64,000 bases of DNA from an uncultured Bacilli bacterium (lineage in GTDB: Bacteria; Bacillota_I; Bacilli_A; RF39; UBA660), in contig CAKOQQ010000001.1 in NCBI GenBank assembly GCA_934101425.1, positions 124,001 through 188,000 on the forward strand, written 5' to 3'. Each line of letters begins with the position of its first letter. The first letter of the stretch is position 1. Positions 1-10,155 of the stretch are shown piece after piece. Made by a program: the position numbers and the translations under genes. Below the pieces are notes generated by a model. The model saw only the letters and a list, made by a program, of their open reading frames with translations. It did not search any database and was not told the origin of the DNA.

Positions 1-204
1 ATCCAAGTCTTCTAAATTCTTTTTATATGTTTCTCTATATTTTTCTAATGTATTTTCATCATCTGGACTACATAAAATATTTTGAATTAAAACTTGTCCT
101 GTTTCTTCTTTTGTTACTACTTTACCATCTGCATTCTTTAATTGTTTTGCACATCCTGGTAATAATATTAACAAGCTTAATAATACCAATATTTTCTTTT
201 TCAT
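1..204 (-). CDS. yidC: YidC/SpoIIIJ membrane protein insertase, N-terminal part (cut by window edge)
   Basis: The first 68 residues run off the left edge. The start is a lipoprotein signal peptide: basic MKKK, a leucine-rich core, and a lipobox LPGC with the lipidated Cys at about residue 18. The mature part begins CAKQLKNADGKVV, as in the short periplasmic-side N-terminus of Gram-positive YidC lipoproteins. Its ATG overlaps the TGA of rnpA (ATGA), the usual rpmH-rnpA-yidC coupling. YidC/SpoIIIJ inserts proteins into the membrane with or without SecYEG. The five-helix insertase core lies outside the window, so the call rests on gene order and the lipoprotein start. Another lipoprotein is possible but unlikely. 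Confidence 0.78.
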   Translation of the reverse strand, partial: MKKKILVLLSLLILLPGCAKQLKNADGKVVTKEETGQVLIQNILCSPDDENTLEKYRETYKKNLEDLD

Positions 205-536
205 TTTATCTCCTTTATATTTAGTTTATTGATAAGTATATTTAAATCTTTTGACATTTCATCAAAACTCTTATCAATAATATCTTTCTTTATAATTATA
301 ATACAATTAAAATTATTTTTATAGATATTTTTATCTAGAATTGATTTTATTTGTCTTTTTAATCTATTTCTAGTTACTGCATTACCTACTTTTTTAGAGG
401 CAGATATTCCAAATTTATATATATCATTAGTATTTTTTTCTAAATAAATAACAAAAAGATTAGACTTTATTGGTCTATTATTTTTTATTATTCTAGAAAA
501 ATCTCTATTTTTCTTAACTATATTTATTTTTTTCAT
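201..536 (-). CDS. rnpA: Ribonuclease P protein component
   Basis: This 111-residue basic protein has the family length. The signature NAVTRNRLKR is present at about residues 52-61 and contains the conserved RNR motif that contacts the RNase P RNA and the pre-tRNA leader. With the catalytic RNA it trims the 5' ends of tRNA precursors in the cytoplasm. It lies between rpmH and yidC, overlapping the latter by four bases. A hairpin with a T tract separates it from rpmH, so its transcript level may be set by read-through. Identification is firm. Confidence 0.97.
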   Translation of the reverse strand: MKKINIVKKNRDFSRIIKNNRPIKSNLFVIYLEKNTNDIYKFGISASKKVGNAVTRNRLKRQIKSILDKNIYKNNFNCIIIIKKDIIDKSFDEMSKDLNILINKLNIKEIK

Positions 537-553
537 ACTTCACCTCTTATTAG

Positions 554-575
554 AAAAAACCACTGTTTCCAGTGG
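554..575 (-). terminator. Intrinsic terminator/attenuator between rpmH and rnpA
   Basis: Read on the minus strand this is a 6-bp GC-containing stem (CCACTG/CAGTGG) closed by a GAAA tetraloop and followed by six T. It starts just after the rpmH stop, inside what is normally one rpmH-rnpA transcript. It probably lets abundant L34 mRNA end here while a fraction reads into rnpA-yidC. Confidence 0.7.
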
Positions 576-579
576 TGTA

Positions 580-702
580 TTAATGAGATAAAACTTTACG
601 TCCTTTTCTTCTTCTTCTTTTAACAACTTTACTTTCATTTCTTGCCATGAATCCCATTTTTTTACTTCTTTTTCTATTATTAGGTTGAAAAGTTCTTTTC
701 AT
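580..702 (-). CDS. rpmH: 50S ribosomal protein L34
   Basis: This 40-codon gene reads [18 protein letters not shown] at the N-terminus and ends in the family signature [12 protein letters not shown]34 is a small, highly basic protein of the large subunit, and is normally about 44 residues. Here the middle is about four residues shorter. A strong ribosome-binding site (GGAGG) precedes the ATG, and a consensus promoter lies 33 bases upstream of the start codon. It is the first gene of the leftward arm from the origin, in the canonical rpmH-rnpA-yidC order. Confidence 0.97.
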   Translation of the reverse strand: MKRTFQPNNRKRSKKMGFMARNESKVVKRRRRKGRKVLSH

Positions 703-734
703 TATTACACCTCCAAGTTCTGTTTGCATAGTTA

Positions 735-763
735 ATTATATATATTAATCTTTATTTTGTCAA
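735..763 (-). promoter_or_regulatory. Sigma-A promoter of rpmH-rnpA-yidC
   Basis: On the minus strand TTGACA (763-758) is separated by exactly 17 bases from TATAAT (740-735). Both hexamers are perfect consensus, fitting a highly expressed ribosomal gene. Confidence 0.9.
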
Positions 764-984
764 ACTATTTAAAAGTTTTTTAATTAAAAAATAAGTTTTC
801 CACAAAGATTTGTGCAATTTTTTTATTATTTTTGTTAGTAAAAAACATTTTTCCACTTAAATTGTGGAAAATGTGGATAAAATTTGCACATTATTTATTT
901 TTTCCACATAATAACTTTTTCTTGTTATTTTATAATATTTATTGTAAAATTAGATTGTGGAAAACTTTATTTTGGGGTGATGGT
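764..984. other. oriC: Chromosome replication origin (oriC), dnaA-proximal DnaA-box cluster
   Basis: The segment between divergent rpmH and dnaA holds one perfect DnaA box (TGTGGATAA, 872-880). It also holds several one-mismatch boxes: TTTTCCACA at 796-804 and 900-908, TGTGGAAAA at 863-871 and 956-964, and a weaker TTTTCCACT at 849-857. The boxes point in both directions and are embedded in very AT-rich DNA that could serve as the unwinding element. A TATAAT at 931-936 between boxes is the likely dnaA -10, implying autorepression by DnaA. Genes diverge from here on both sides, as expected of a bidirectional origin. Confidence 0.92.
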
Positions 985-2334
985 ATGAATTATGAAAAAA
1001 TATGGAATTCTTTTTTAGATAAAATAAAACCTGAAATTAGTGATTTACAATATGATACTTGGTTTTCTGAAACTAAACTTATTGAAATAAAAGATGATAA
1101 AGCTATCATACTTGTACCTATGACAATTCATAAAAAACAAATAAAAGAAAACTATAACGATCTTGTGGAAAGAATTTTTAATGATGTAACAGGATCAAAT
1201 TTTAAAACAGAATATGTAACACAAGAAGAAATTGATACCAATATTACTATAAATACCGATGAAATGGGACTTATTAAAGAAGAAAACTTTGAAACAAATC
1301 TTGATCCTAAATTTTCTTTTGAAAATTTTATAGTAGGGGAATCAAATAAATTTGCAAGATATAATGCCCTTGCAATTGCTGAAAAACCTGGAATGCTTTA
1401 TAATCCATTCTTTATTTATAGTAGTAGTGGACTTGGTAAAACACACTTAATGCATTCAATTGGAAATTATATTGTTAAAAATAGCAGTAAAAAAGTTTTA
1501 TACACACCATGTAGTAAATTTCTTGATGACTTTGTGGAAATGTGTAGATGTAATAAATATAATAATTATGATGGAGTAGTGGAGTTTAAAAAGAAATATC
1601 AAGATATTGATGTTCTTTTAATGGATGATATACAATATTTAGAAAACGTACCAACAAGCCAAAATGAATTTTTTAATATATTCAATGAATTATTTAATAA
1701 AAGAAAACAAATAGTTATAGCATCAGACAGATCTCCTGAGGACTTAAAAAAATTAGAAGCTAGACTTAGAACAAGATTTACTTGTGGATTAACTGTGGAT
1801 ATTTATCCACCTACATTTGATTTAAGAATGGATATTATAAATACTAAACTAGAAGCTAATGAAATGACTGTGGAATTTCCTAAAGATGTTAAAGAATATA
1901 TTGCTAGTAATTGCACTTCTGATATTAGAACACTTGAAGGTGCTATTACTAGAGTATATGCCTATGCAACTATTATGAATGGTTCTAATATTGATTTACC
2001 ACTTGCAATGGAAGCTTTAAAAGATTATTTTAAACAAAGTATTATTGCTAAAAATGATATAGATAAAGTCTTAGCTCTTGTAAGTGAAGAATATAATATA
2101 TCTGTTGCAGAAATTAAATCAAAAAAGAGAAATTCAAATATTGCAATACCTAGACAGGTAGCAATGTTTATATGTAGAACAGTACTAAATGAGCCTTTAA
2201 CACAAATAGGTAAAGAATTTGGTGGAAAAGATCATACAACTGTTATGCACTCTGTTAATAAAATAGAGAATGAAATAAAGACTAATATTGAATTAAAAAA
2301 CTTAATAGACAAACTTATTAACAAATTAAAATAA
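985..2334 (+). CDS. dnaA: Chromosomal replication initiator DnaA
   Basis: The start chosen is the ATG at 985, preceded by GGGGTGA; the open frame extends upstream only through origin sequence. The 449-residue product has domain I (1-70), an AAA+ core (about 110-330) and the box-binding domain IV with the signature GKDHTTVMHSVNKIE near the C-terminus. Walker B is LLMDD (211-215). The P-loop reads SSSGLGKT (146-153), so the usual first glycine of GxxGxGKT is a serine, an oddity in an otherwise canonical protein. DnaA binds the boxes on both sides of its gene, melts oriC and loads DnaB. Box-like TGTGGA sequences also occur within the coding region. Confidence 0.98.
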   Translation: MNYEKIWNSFLDKIKPEISDLQYDTWFSETKLIEIKDDKAIILVPMTIHKKQIKENYNDLVERIFNDVTGSNFKTEYVTQEEIDTNITINTDEMGLIKEENFETNLDPKFSFENFIVGESNKFARYNALAIAEKPGMLYNPFFIYSSSGLGKTHLMHSIGNYIVKNSSKKVLYTPCSKFLDDFVEMCRCNKYNNYDGVVEFKKKYQDIDVLLMDDIQYLENVPTSQNEFFNIFNELFNKRKQIVIASDRSPEDLKKLEARLRTRFTCGLTVDIYPPTFDLRMDIINTKLEANEMTVEFPKDVKEYIASNCTSDIRTLEGAITRVYAYATIMNGSNIDLPLAMEALKDYFKQSIIAKNDIDKVLALVSEEYNISVAEIKSKKRNSNIAIPRQVAMFICRTVLNEPLTQIGKEFGGKDHTTVMHSVNKIENEIKTNIELKNLIDKLINKLK

Positions 2335-2400
2335 TTATTCACAATGAATTACACAGTGGATTTAGTTATATAATATAAGATAAAAACAGCTTTTTCCACA
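2335..2400. other. Second DnaA-box cluster between dnaA and dnaN
   Basis: The 117-bp gap before dnaN contains TTATTCACA (2335-2343), an ACAGTGGAT element near 2352 and TTTTCCACA (2392-2400). A bipartite origin with boxes on both sides of dnaA is the known arrangement in Bacillus and relatives. Confidence 0.65.
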
Positions 2401-2451
2401 CAATTCACACACATAATAATATAAATAATTAATAATAAAAGAGGAGGTTTT

Positions 2452-3570
2452 ATGAAAATTATTATTAAACAAAACATTTTAATGGAACATTTAAACTATG
2501 CAATAAGAGGTATATCTAATAAAAATTTAATACCTGTACTTAGTTGTATAAAATTCGATGTTAAAAAAGAAGGGATATATTTATCTAGTACAGATAATGA
2601 TATAGCTATAAAAACATTTATTGACGTTAGTGATGTAGAAAGTATAGAAGAAACAGGAAGTTTTGTAGTAAGTGGTAGATTAATATATGATTATATAAAA
2701 AAATTACCAGGACAAATTATAACAATAGAAGAATTAATTGATAATAAAATAAATATTTTTACAAAAATATCTCAAACTAATTTAAATTGTAATAAAGTAG
2801 AAGAATTTCCTAACATAGAATTAGAAGAAAGTAAAGATCCTATAGTAATGGATAAAAAATTATTTAAAACTATTATCAACCAAACTATATTTGCTACATC
2901 AACAGAAGAAGCAAGACCAGTATTAACTGGAATCAATTTAAAAATAACAGGAAAAAAATTAGAATGTACAGCAACTGATTCATACAGATTAGCAAAAAAA
3001 GAAGTAACATTAGATAAAGAAGTAAAAGAAGCAGTAAATATAATTATTCCTACTAGAAATTTAAATGAATTATTAAAATTATTAAATGATGAAGATTCAC
3101 TAGAATTAAATATCTTTAATAATAAAATTATATTTAGATTTGATAGTATAACTATGTTATCTAGAATTATAAATGGTACATATCCAGATGTTAATAAATT
3201 AATTCCAGATAGCTTTGATTTAATAGTAAATGTTAATTTAAATGATTTCTATGATGCAATAGATAGAGCATCTTTATTAACAAATGAAAATGAAAAAAAT
3301 ACTATTAAATTTGAAACAAAAGGAAATATAGTAATAGTATCATCTAATCTACCAGAAAAAGGAAATGTAGAAGAAAAATTATCTTGTGAAAAGAATGTGG
3401 AAAAGGATATTAAAATTGCATTTTCATCAAAATATATGTTAGATGCTATTAAATCATTTAATTGTGATCAGGTAGAATTAATGTTTAATGGAGAAATTAA
3501 ACCAATTATCATAAAAAATGCTGAAGATGATAAATTAACTCAATTAATATTACCAATTCGTACATATTAA
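2452..3570 (+). CDS. dnaN: DNA polymerase III beta subunit (sliding clamp)
   Basis: The 372-residue protein matches the beta clamp in length and position after dnaA. Three clamp folds are visible in order. Conserved stretches include NLIPVLSCIKF near the N-terminus, EARPVLTGI and ATDSYRLAKKEV in the middle, and the C-terminal LILPIRTY, close to the family consensus LxLPxRxx. As a ring-shaped dimer it tethers polymerase III and other partners to DNA. A strong GAGGAGG site precedes the ATG. A hairpin terminator follows, so dnaN is not co-transcribed with the downstream comK. Confidence 0.98.
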   Translation: MKIIIKQNILMEHLNYAIRGISNKNLIPVLSCIKFDVKKEGIYLSSTDNDIAIKTFIDVSDVESIEETGSFVVSGRLIYDYIKKLPGQIITIEELIDNKINIFTKISQTNLNCNKVEEFPNIELEESKDPIVMDKKLFKTIINQTIFATSTEEARPVLTGINLKITGKKLECTATDSYRLAKKEVTLDKEVKEAVNIIIPTRNLNELLKLLNDEDSLELNIFNNKIIFRFDSITMLSRIINGTYPDVNKLIPDSFDLIVNVNLNDFYDAIDRASLLTNENEKNTIKFETKGNIVIVSSNLPEKGNVEEKLSCEKNVEKDIKIAFSSKYMLDAIKSFNCDQVELMFNGEIKPIIIKNAEDDKLTQLILPIRTY

Positions 3571-3583
3571 TAAAAAATATTTA

Positions 3584-3612
3584 AAATGTCGACAAAATTC
3601 GACATTTTTTTT
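3584..3612 (+). terminator. Intrinsic terminator after dnaN
   Basis: A 9-bp stem AAATGTCGA/TCGACATTT with a 6-nt loop is followed by a run of eight T. Confidence 0.85.
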
Positions 3613-3616
3613 ATAT

Positions 3617-3650
3617 CTTATAAGTTATAAGAGACGTAACTTGCGCAAGT
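3617..3650. promoter_or_regulatory. Two palindromes upstream of comK (candidate operators)
   Basis: Two perfect inverted repeats lie in the 103-bp gap before comK. CTTATAA-G-TTATAAG occupies 3617-3631 and ACTTGCGCAAGT occupies 3639-3650. Neither is followed by a T tract, so they are not terminators. I see no good sigma-A promoter here, which fits a gene needing an activator or being tightly repressed. Their role is inferred. Confidence 0.45.
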
Positions 3651-3673
3651 AATATGAAAAAAGGAGGTAAATT

Positions 3674-4117
3674 ATGGATTATGAAATAACATCATCTACA
3701 CTAATAATAATGGCATCAGAATTAGGTTCTATAGTTTATGATTATGAAGGAAAACATTTAATAAAGTTATCCACAGGAAAAATAATAGAAGATAATTGTA
3801 AAAATTATGGTAGTTCATTTAAAGGTAGAAAAGATGGTACAAAAGCTTTAACTGGAATAAGATATAAAACACCTATAATTATTAGTGAATTAAATAGAAT
3901 TATATTTTTTCCAACAACATCAACAAGAAAAAATGATTGTATATGGGTTTCATTAAATAATATAAAGAAATATTATAAAAAAAATAACAATACAGTAGTA
4001 GTATTTAATAACGATTTAGTAATAGAATTAGATGTATCATTTTATATATTTGAAAATCAAGTATTAAAATCCACTTATTTAGAAGCAAAATTATATAAAA
4101 ATAATGAGAAAAAATAG
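3674..4117 (+). CDS. comK: ComK-family competence transcription factor
   Basis: The 147-residue protein aligns by eye with Bacillus ComK across its core. It has a CKNYGSSFKGRKDGT segment (Bacillus ComK has CRFFGSSYAGRKAGT), PIIISELNRIIFFPTTS, then C-WVS and SFYIFENQV. ComK is the master activator of genes for DNA uptake and binds AT-boxes as a dimer of dimers. The protein is about 45 residues shorter than the Bacillus one and lacks its C-terminal tail, the part that in Bacillus carries regulation and proteolysis signals. Its location between dnaN and recF, where Bacillus has the S4-domain gene yaaA, is unusual. It has its own ribosome-binding site (AAGGAGG) and terminators on both sides, so it is a single-gene unit. 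Confidence 0.85.
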   Translation: MDYEITSSTLIIMASELGSIVYDYEGKHLIKLSTGKIIEDNCKNYGSSFKGRKDGTKALTGIRYKTPIIISELNRIIFFPTTSTRKNDCIWVSLNNIKKYYKKNNNTVVVFNNDLVIELDVSFYIFENQVLKSTYLEAKLYKNNEKK

Positions 4118-4136
4118 GTAAATGCCTATTTTTTCT
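4111..4136 (+). terminator. Intrinsic terminator overlapping the comK stop
   Basis: Arms AAAATAGG/CCTATTTT enclose TAAATG and are followed by a T-rich run. The comK TAG stop is inside the left arm. Confidence 0.75.
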
Positions 4137-4155
4137 TTTTTTATTACCTTATTTG

Positions 4156-4164
4156 TGCTATAAT
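4156..4164 (+). promoter_or_regulatory. Extended -10 promoter for recF-gyrB-gyrA
   Basis: TGCTATAAT is a perfect extended -10 element lying 20 bases after the comK terminator. No good -35 is needed with this motif. It leaves a leader of about 70 bases before recF. Confidence 0.65.
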
Positions 4165-4240
4165 TATAAGTAGATATAGTGATACATAAATATATATTTT
4201 TAAAAAAAATGACCTTTAAAATGGAAATGAGGTTTTTTTC

Positions 4241-5347
4241 ATGATTTTGGAAAAAATAGAATTAAGAAATTTTAGAAATTATTCTAAAGCTACTATAAAT
4301 TTATCTGACAACATAAATATTCTTTATGGAAAAAATGCTCAAGGTAAAACTAATATATTAGAAGCTATATATGTTTTGGGATTTACTAAAACTCATAACT
4401 CAATATTAGATACTAATTTAATAAAAAATGGGGAAAAGTATTGTAGTATTAAAGGTACACTAAAAAATAAAAATATAAAAAATGAATTAGAAGTATCATA
4501 TTATGAAAATATTAAAAAAATAAAAATAGATAATAATCAAATAAAAAAAGTAAGTGATTACATTTCTAAATTGAATGTTATCTCTTTTTATCCTGAGGAT
4601 TTAGATATTGTAAAAGGTTCACCAATAGTTAGAAGAAATTTTCTAAATTTGGAGCTTAGTCAATTATATGGTAGTTATTATAAAGTCTTAAGTGACTATA
4701 ATAAATTACTTAAAATCAGAAATGAGTATTTAAAAAAATTATCATCAAATATTGATATAGATAATAATTATTTTGATATTATTACTGAATATCTTATAGA
4801 AAAATCTATATTTATTTATAAAATGAGATATAAATTTATAGAAAAACTAAATAATAATGTAAATAAAATATTTAAACGATTAACTAATATTGAAAATTTT
4901 AATATTAAGTATGTTACAAATTATGAAGTTATGGATGATAATTTATTTAAAGAAAAAATGAAAGAATTATATAAAAAGAGTTTACAAAAAGAAATAAAGA
5001 ATGGTTCTACACTTATTGGACCTCATAGAGATGATTTAGAATTTTATATAAACGATGATAATATTAAATCATTAGGTTCACAAGGACAAAAAAGAATGGC
5101 AGTATTATCTTTAAAGCTTGCAGAAATAGAAATATTTAAAAAATATGCTAAGACAAATCCAATACTTTTATTAGATGATGTTTTTAGTGAATTAGATATA
5201 ACAAAAAGAAATAAGTTATTAACATATATAAATAAGAATATACAAACTATTATTACAACAACTGATTTAAAAAATTTAAGTGAAAAACTTATAAATAATG
5301 GTAAGATTTTTTATATTAAAGAAGGAAATATAGTAAAGGAAAAATAA
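4241..5347 (+). CDS. recF: DNA replication and repair protein RecF
   Basis: This is a 368-residue ABC-type ATPase of the SMC-like family. The N-terminus MILEKIELRNFRNY is typical of RecF. Walker A is YGKNAQGKTN at about 29-38, the signature is LGSQGQKRMAV (about 280-290) and Walker B is ILLLDDVFSELD (about 305-316). RecF acts with RecO and RecR to load RecA at gaps. Its position before gyrB is conserved, and recR is also in this window. The leader contains an imperfect hairpin ending in AGGTTTTTT that overlaps the ribosome-binding site (ATGAGG), which could lower translation; that is inference. Confidence 0.97.
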   Translation: MILEKIELRNFRNYSKATINLSDNINILYGKNAQGKTNILEAIYVLGFTKTHNSILDTNLIKNGEKYCSIKGTLKNKNIKNELEVSYYENIKKIKIDNNQIKKVSDYISKLNVISFYPEDLDIVKGSPIVRRNFLNLELSQLYGSYYKVLSDYNKLLKIRNEYLKKLSSNIDIDNNYFDIITEYLIEKSIFIYKMRYKFIEKLNNNVNKIFKRLTNIENFNIKYVTNYEVMDDNLFKEKMKELYKKSLQKEIKNGSTLIGPHRDDLEFYINDDNIKSLGSQGQKRMAVLSLKLAEIEIFKKYAKTNPILLLDDVFSELDITKRNKLLTYINKNIQTIITTTDLKNLSEKLINNGKIFYIKEGNIVKEK

Positions 5348-7291
<1,944 letters not shown>

Positions 7292-7303
7292 GAGGTTTTG
7301 AAA

Positions 7304-9748
7304 ATGGATCATAGTAGAGATAGATTACAAGAAAATAATATTGTCCAAGAAATTGAAAGTTCATTTTTGGAATACTCAATGAGTGTAATTGTAGCAAGAG
7401 CATTACCAGATTTAAGAGATGGGTTAAAACCTGTACATAGAAGAATATTATATTCAATGTATGAATCAGGTTATACTCCAGATAAACCTCATAAAAAAAG
7501 TGCTAGAATTGTTGGGGATGTAATGGGTAAATACCATCCACATGGTGACTCATCAATATATGAAGCAATGGTAAGAATGGCTCAAGATTTTAGTTATCGT
7601 TATATGTTAGTAGATGGACATGGTAACTTTGGTAATATTGAAGGATATGGTGCAGCAGCAATGCGTTATACTGAATCAAGATTATCAAAAATATCATTAG
7701 AATTATTAAGAGATATAAATAAAAATACTGTTAATTTTAGTCCAAACTTTGATGAATCTGAAAAAGAACCTGATGTACTACCATCTAAGTTTCCTAATAT
7801 ATTAGTAAATGGTACTATGGGTATTGCCGTTGGTATGGCTACAAATATTCCACCACATAATTTAGGTGAAGTAATAGATGGTTGTGTTGCATATATAGAT
7901 AATCAAGAAATAGATACTATTGGTTTAATGCAATATATTAAAGGTCCTGATTTTCCAACAGGTGGTATTATTTTGGGAAATAGTGGAATTAAAAAAGCTT
8001 ATGATACAGGAAAAGGTAGTATAACTATTCGTAGTAAAGCTACTATAGAAGAAAAAAATGGAAGAAATTACATAATAATAGATGAAGTTCCATATGGTGT
8101 AAATACTTTAGAATTAAAAAATAAAGTTGCAGAACTTGTACATAATAAAACTATAGATGGAATATCAGATTATCATACAGATTTAAAAAATGGTGTAAAA
8201 ATCACTATAACTTTAAAGAAAGATGCAAATCCACAAGTAGTTTTAAATAATTTATATAAACATACGTCTTTTCAAATTAATTTTGGTATAATTTTCTTAA
8301 TGCTAGATAATGGTGTTCCAAAAACATTAGGATTAAAAGATATAATATCAAAATATATTGATCATCAAAGAGAAATAATTATAAGAAGAACAAAATTTGA
8401 TTTAGATAAAGATGAAAAAAGAGTACATATATTAGAAGGATTAAAAATAGCTTTAGATAATATAGATGAAGTTATTAAAATTATCAAGGCTGCTAAAAGT
8501 GATGAAGAAGCTAAAAATAAGTTAACAAGTAGATTCGGATTAACTGATGCTCAAACTGATGCAATTTTAGAAATGAAATTACGTAGATTAACTGGCTTAG
8601 AAAGAGATAAGATAGAAGCTGAATTAGCTGCATTATTAGCAGAAATAGCATATTTAAAAGAAATATTAGCAAGTGATAAACTTGTTTATGAAATAATTAA
8701 GAAAGAATTATTAGAAATAAAAAATAAGTATGCAGATGAAAGAAGAACAACAATAGATATGACAGCAATTGATTATATAGAAGATGAATCTTTAATTCCA
8801 GTTGAAGATAGCGTTATAACATTAACTAATAATGGTTATATCAAGAGAATGACAAGTGATACATATAAAACCCAAAATCGTGGTGGTGTTGGAATTAAAG
8901 GTATGGCTACAAATGAAGAAGATTTTGTAAAAGACTTAATAAATACAACAACACATGACTATGTATTATTCTTTACAAATAAAGGTAGAGTATATAGGAT
9001 CAAAGGATACGAAATACCATCATTTAGTAGACAATCTAAAGGTTTACCAATAATTAACTTATTATCTTTAGATCAAGATGAAAAAGTAAAAGTTATGTTA
9101 AAGGTAACAAATGAAGACAATAATAAGTTTGTGTTATTTTGTACACAAAAAGGCTTAATTAAGAAAACACCTATCAGTGAATTTGAAAATATTCGTACTA
9201 ATGGTAAAATTGCAATTACTTTAAAAGAAGATGATCAACTAATATCAGTAAATTTAACAACAGGAGAAGATGAAATTTTAATAGCATCATCAAATGGTAG
9301 AATGGTTAGATTTAATGAAAAAGAATTAAGAATCATGGGAAGAACAGCATCTGGAGTACGTGGTATAAACTTAGGTTCTGAAATATGTGTTGGTTGCGAA
9401 GTTACTTCAGAAAATTCAGAAGTATTAGTAGTAACTGAAAAAGGATACGGAAAGAAAACTAATGTCGATGAATATAGATTAACTCATAGAGGCAGTAAAG
9501 GTGTAAAAGCACTAAATATAACTGACAAGAACGGTAAATTGGTATCATTTAAATTAGTAAAATCAAACGAAGATTTAATAATAATTACAAATAATGGAGT
9601 TGTTATTAGAATGGACATTGATCAAATTTCTCAAACAGGTAGAGTTGCACAAGGTGTAAGGTTAATTAACTTAAAAGAAGAAAACACTGTATCAAACGCT
9701 ACATTAGTTCAAAAAGATATAGTAGAAGAAGAAACTAATACAAATTAG
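7304..9748 (+). CDS. gyrA: DNA gyrase subunit A
   Basis: I place the start at ATG 7304, eight bases after GGAGG; an in-frame TTG at 7298 is too close to that site. The 814-residue product has the winged-helix/tower region with the catalytic tyrosine in AAMRYTE, followed by the six-bladed C-terminal beta-pinwheel. The quinolone-determining segment reads [19 protein letters not shown], with Ser and Glu at the two resistance-hotspot positions, as in sensitive strains. GyrA cleaves and rejoins DNA in the A2B2 enzyme. A terminator overlaps the stop codon, and the parS array begins about 30 bp further on. Confidence 0.99.
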   Translation: MDHSRDRLQENNIVQEIESSFLEYSMSVIVARALPDLRDGLKPVHRRILYSMYESGYTPDKPHKKSARIVGDVMGKYHPHGDSSIYEAMVRMAQDFSYRYMLVDGHGNFGNIEGYGAAAMRYTESRLSKISLELLRDINKNTVNFSPNFDESEKEPDVLPSKFPNILVNGTMGIAVGMATNIPPHNLGEVIDGCVAYIDNQEIDTIGLMQYIKGPDFPTGGIILGNSGIKKAYDTGKGSITIRSKATIEEKNGRNYIIIDEVPYGVNTLELKNKVAELVHNKTIDGISDYHTDLKNGVKITITLKKDANPQVVLNNLYKHTSFQINFGIIFLMLDNGVPKTLGLKDIISKYIDHQREIIIRRTKFDLDKDEKRVHILEGLKIALDNIDEVIKIIKAAKSDEEAKNKLTSRFGLTDAQTDAILEMKLRRLTGLERDKIEAELAALLAEIAYLKEILASDKLVYEIIKKELLEIKNKYADERRTTIDMTAIDYIEDESLIPVEDSVITLTNNGYIKRMTSDTYKTQNRGGVGIKGMATNEEDFVKDLINTTTHDYVLFFTNKGRVYRIKGYEIPSFSRQSKGLPIINLLSLDQDEKVKVMLKVTNEDNNKFVLFCTQKGLIKKTPISEFENIRTNGKIAITLKEDDQLISVNLTTGEDEILIASSNGRMVRFNEKELRIMGRTASGVRGINLGSEICVGCEVTSENSEVLVVTEKGYGKKTNVDEYRLTHRGSKGVKALNITDKNGKLVSFKLVKSNEDLIIITNNGVVIRMDIDQISQTGRVAQGVRLINLKEENTVSNATLVQKDIVEEETNTN

Positions 9749-9757
9749 TTTCTTTTT
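9731..9757 (+). terminator. Intrinsic terminator overlapping the gyrA stop
   Basis: A perfect 9-bp stem GAAACTAAT/ATTAGTTTC with an ACAA loop and T5. The TAG stop of gyrA lies in the right arm. Confidence 0.85.
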
Positions 9758-9779
9758 ATTTATATAAAATACAATAAAA

Positions 9780-9975
9780 TGTTCCACGTGAAACATATAA
9801 GTAATAAATAATGAATATTCCACGTGAAACATATAAGTGATAAATAATGAATGTTCCACGTGAAACATACAAGTGATAAATAATAAATGTTCCACGTGAA
9901 ACATATAAATGATAAATAATGGATGTTCCACGTGAAACATATAAATGATAAATAATGGATGTTCCACGTGAAACA
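9780..9975. repeat. parS: Array of six parS centromere-like sites, 36-bp period
   Basis: TGTTCCACGTGAAACA, the 16-bp ParB/Spo0J recognition palindrome, occurs at 9780, 9852, 9888, 9924 and 9960. A one-mismatch copy (TATT at the start) lies at 9816. Spacing is exactly 36 bp throughout, and the 20-bp intervals (TATAAGTGATAAATAATGAA-like) are also near-identical, so the unit spread by tandem duplication. parS sites nucleate ParB clamps and SMC loading near the origin. The rest of the 312-bp gap between gyrA and the SRP RNA holds only the gyrA terminator and the SRP promoter. Confidence 0.95.
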
Positions 9976-10025
9976 TATAAAACAATTATATTTTATTATT
10001 AAAATGCAAATTCAATTAAAATATA

Positions 10026-10054
10026 TTGCAAATTTATAATAAATTTAATATAAT
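10026..10054 (+). promoter_or_regulatory. Promoter of the SRP RNA gene
   Basis: TTGCAA (10026-10031), a 17-bp spacer and TATAAT (10049-10054) place the transcription start at about 10061, exactly where the RNA's terminal stem begins. Confidence 0.85.
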
Positions 10055-10060
10055 CATATT

Positions 10061-10137
10061 GCACAACATTTATGTTTTTAACCAGGTCAGGATCGGAAGA
10101 TAGCAGCCAAAAAACCTCTAAATGTGTGTGCTTTTTT
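10061..10137 (+). ncRNA. ffs: Signal recognition particle RNA (small 4.5S type)
   Basis: The apical domain CCAGGTCAGGATCGGAAGAT...AGCAGCC carries the conserved GGAA tetraloop and the symmetric and asymmetric bulges bound by Ffh. Flanking arms GCACAACATTTA and TAAATGTGTGTGC form the terminal stem, followed by T6 that also ends transcription. The RNA is about 71 nt, so it is the minimal form without an Alu domain. In Bacillus the equivalent gene (scr) lies between tadA and dnaX; here it lies just before tadA. Confidence 0.95.
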
Positions 10138-10155
10138 ATTATATAGGTGATAAAT

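Noticed and set aside
832..984. N-terminal extension of DnaA by 51 residues
   Set aside because: This stretch is origin DNA full of DnaA boxes; GGGGTGA before ATG 985 and the family N-terminus (WNSFLDKIKPEIS) fix the start.
3571..3673. ComK-box autoregulation site upstream of comK
   Set aside because: No AAAA-N5-TTTT pair with proper spacing is present; the closest (AAAA-N7-TTTT) is part of the dnaN terminator.
4200..4240. Terminator or riboswitch in the recF leader
   Set aside because: The hairpin has only four GC-containing pairs and its T run is the spacer before the start codon; not enough to call.
9780..9975. CRISPR array (regular 36-bp periodicity)
   Set aside because: The linkers between repeats are near-identical instead of unique spacers, the repeated palindrome is exactly parS, and no cas genes are present.
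9704..9985. Minus-strand open frame of about 93 codons with repeated MFHVEH units
   Set aside because: It is only the translation of the tandem parS array; every repeat unit of 36 bases is divisible by three, so the frame stays open by chance.
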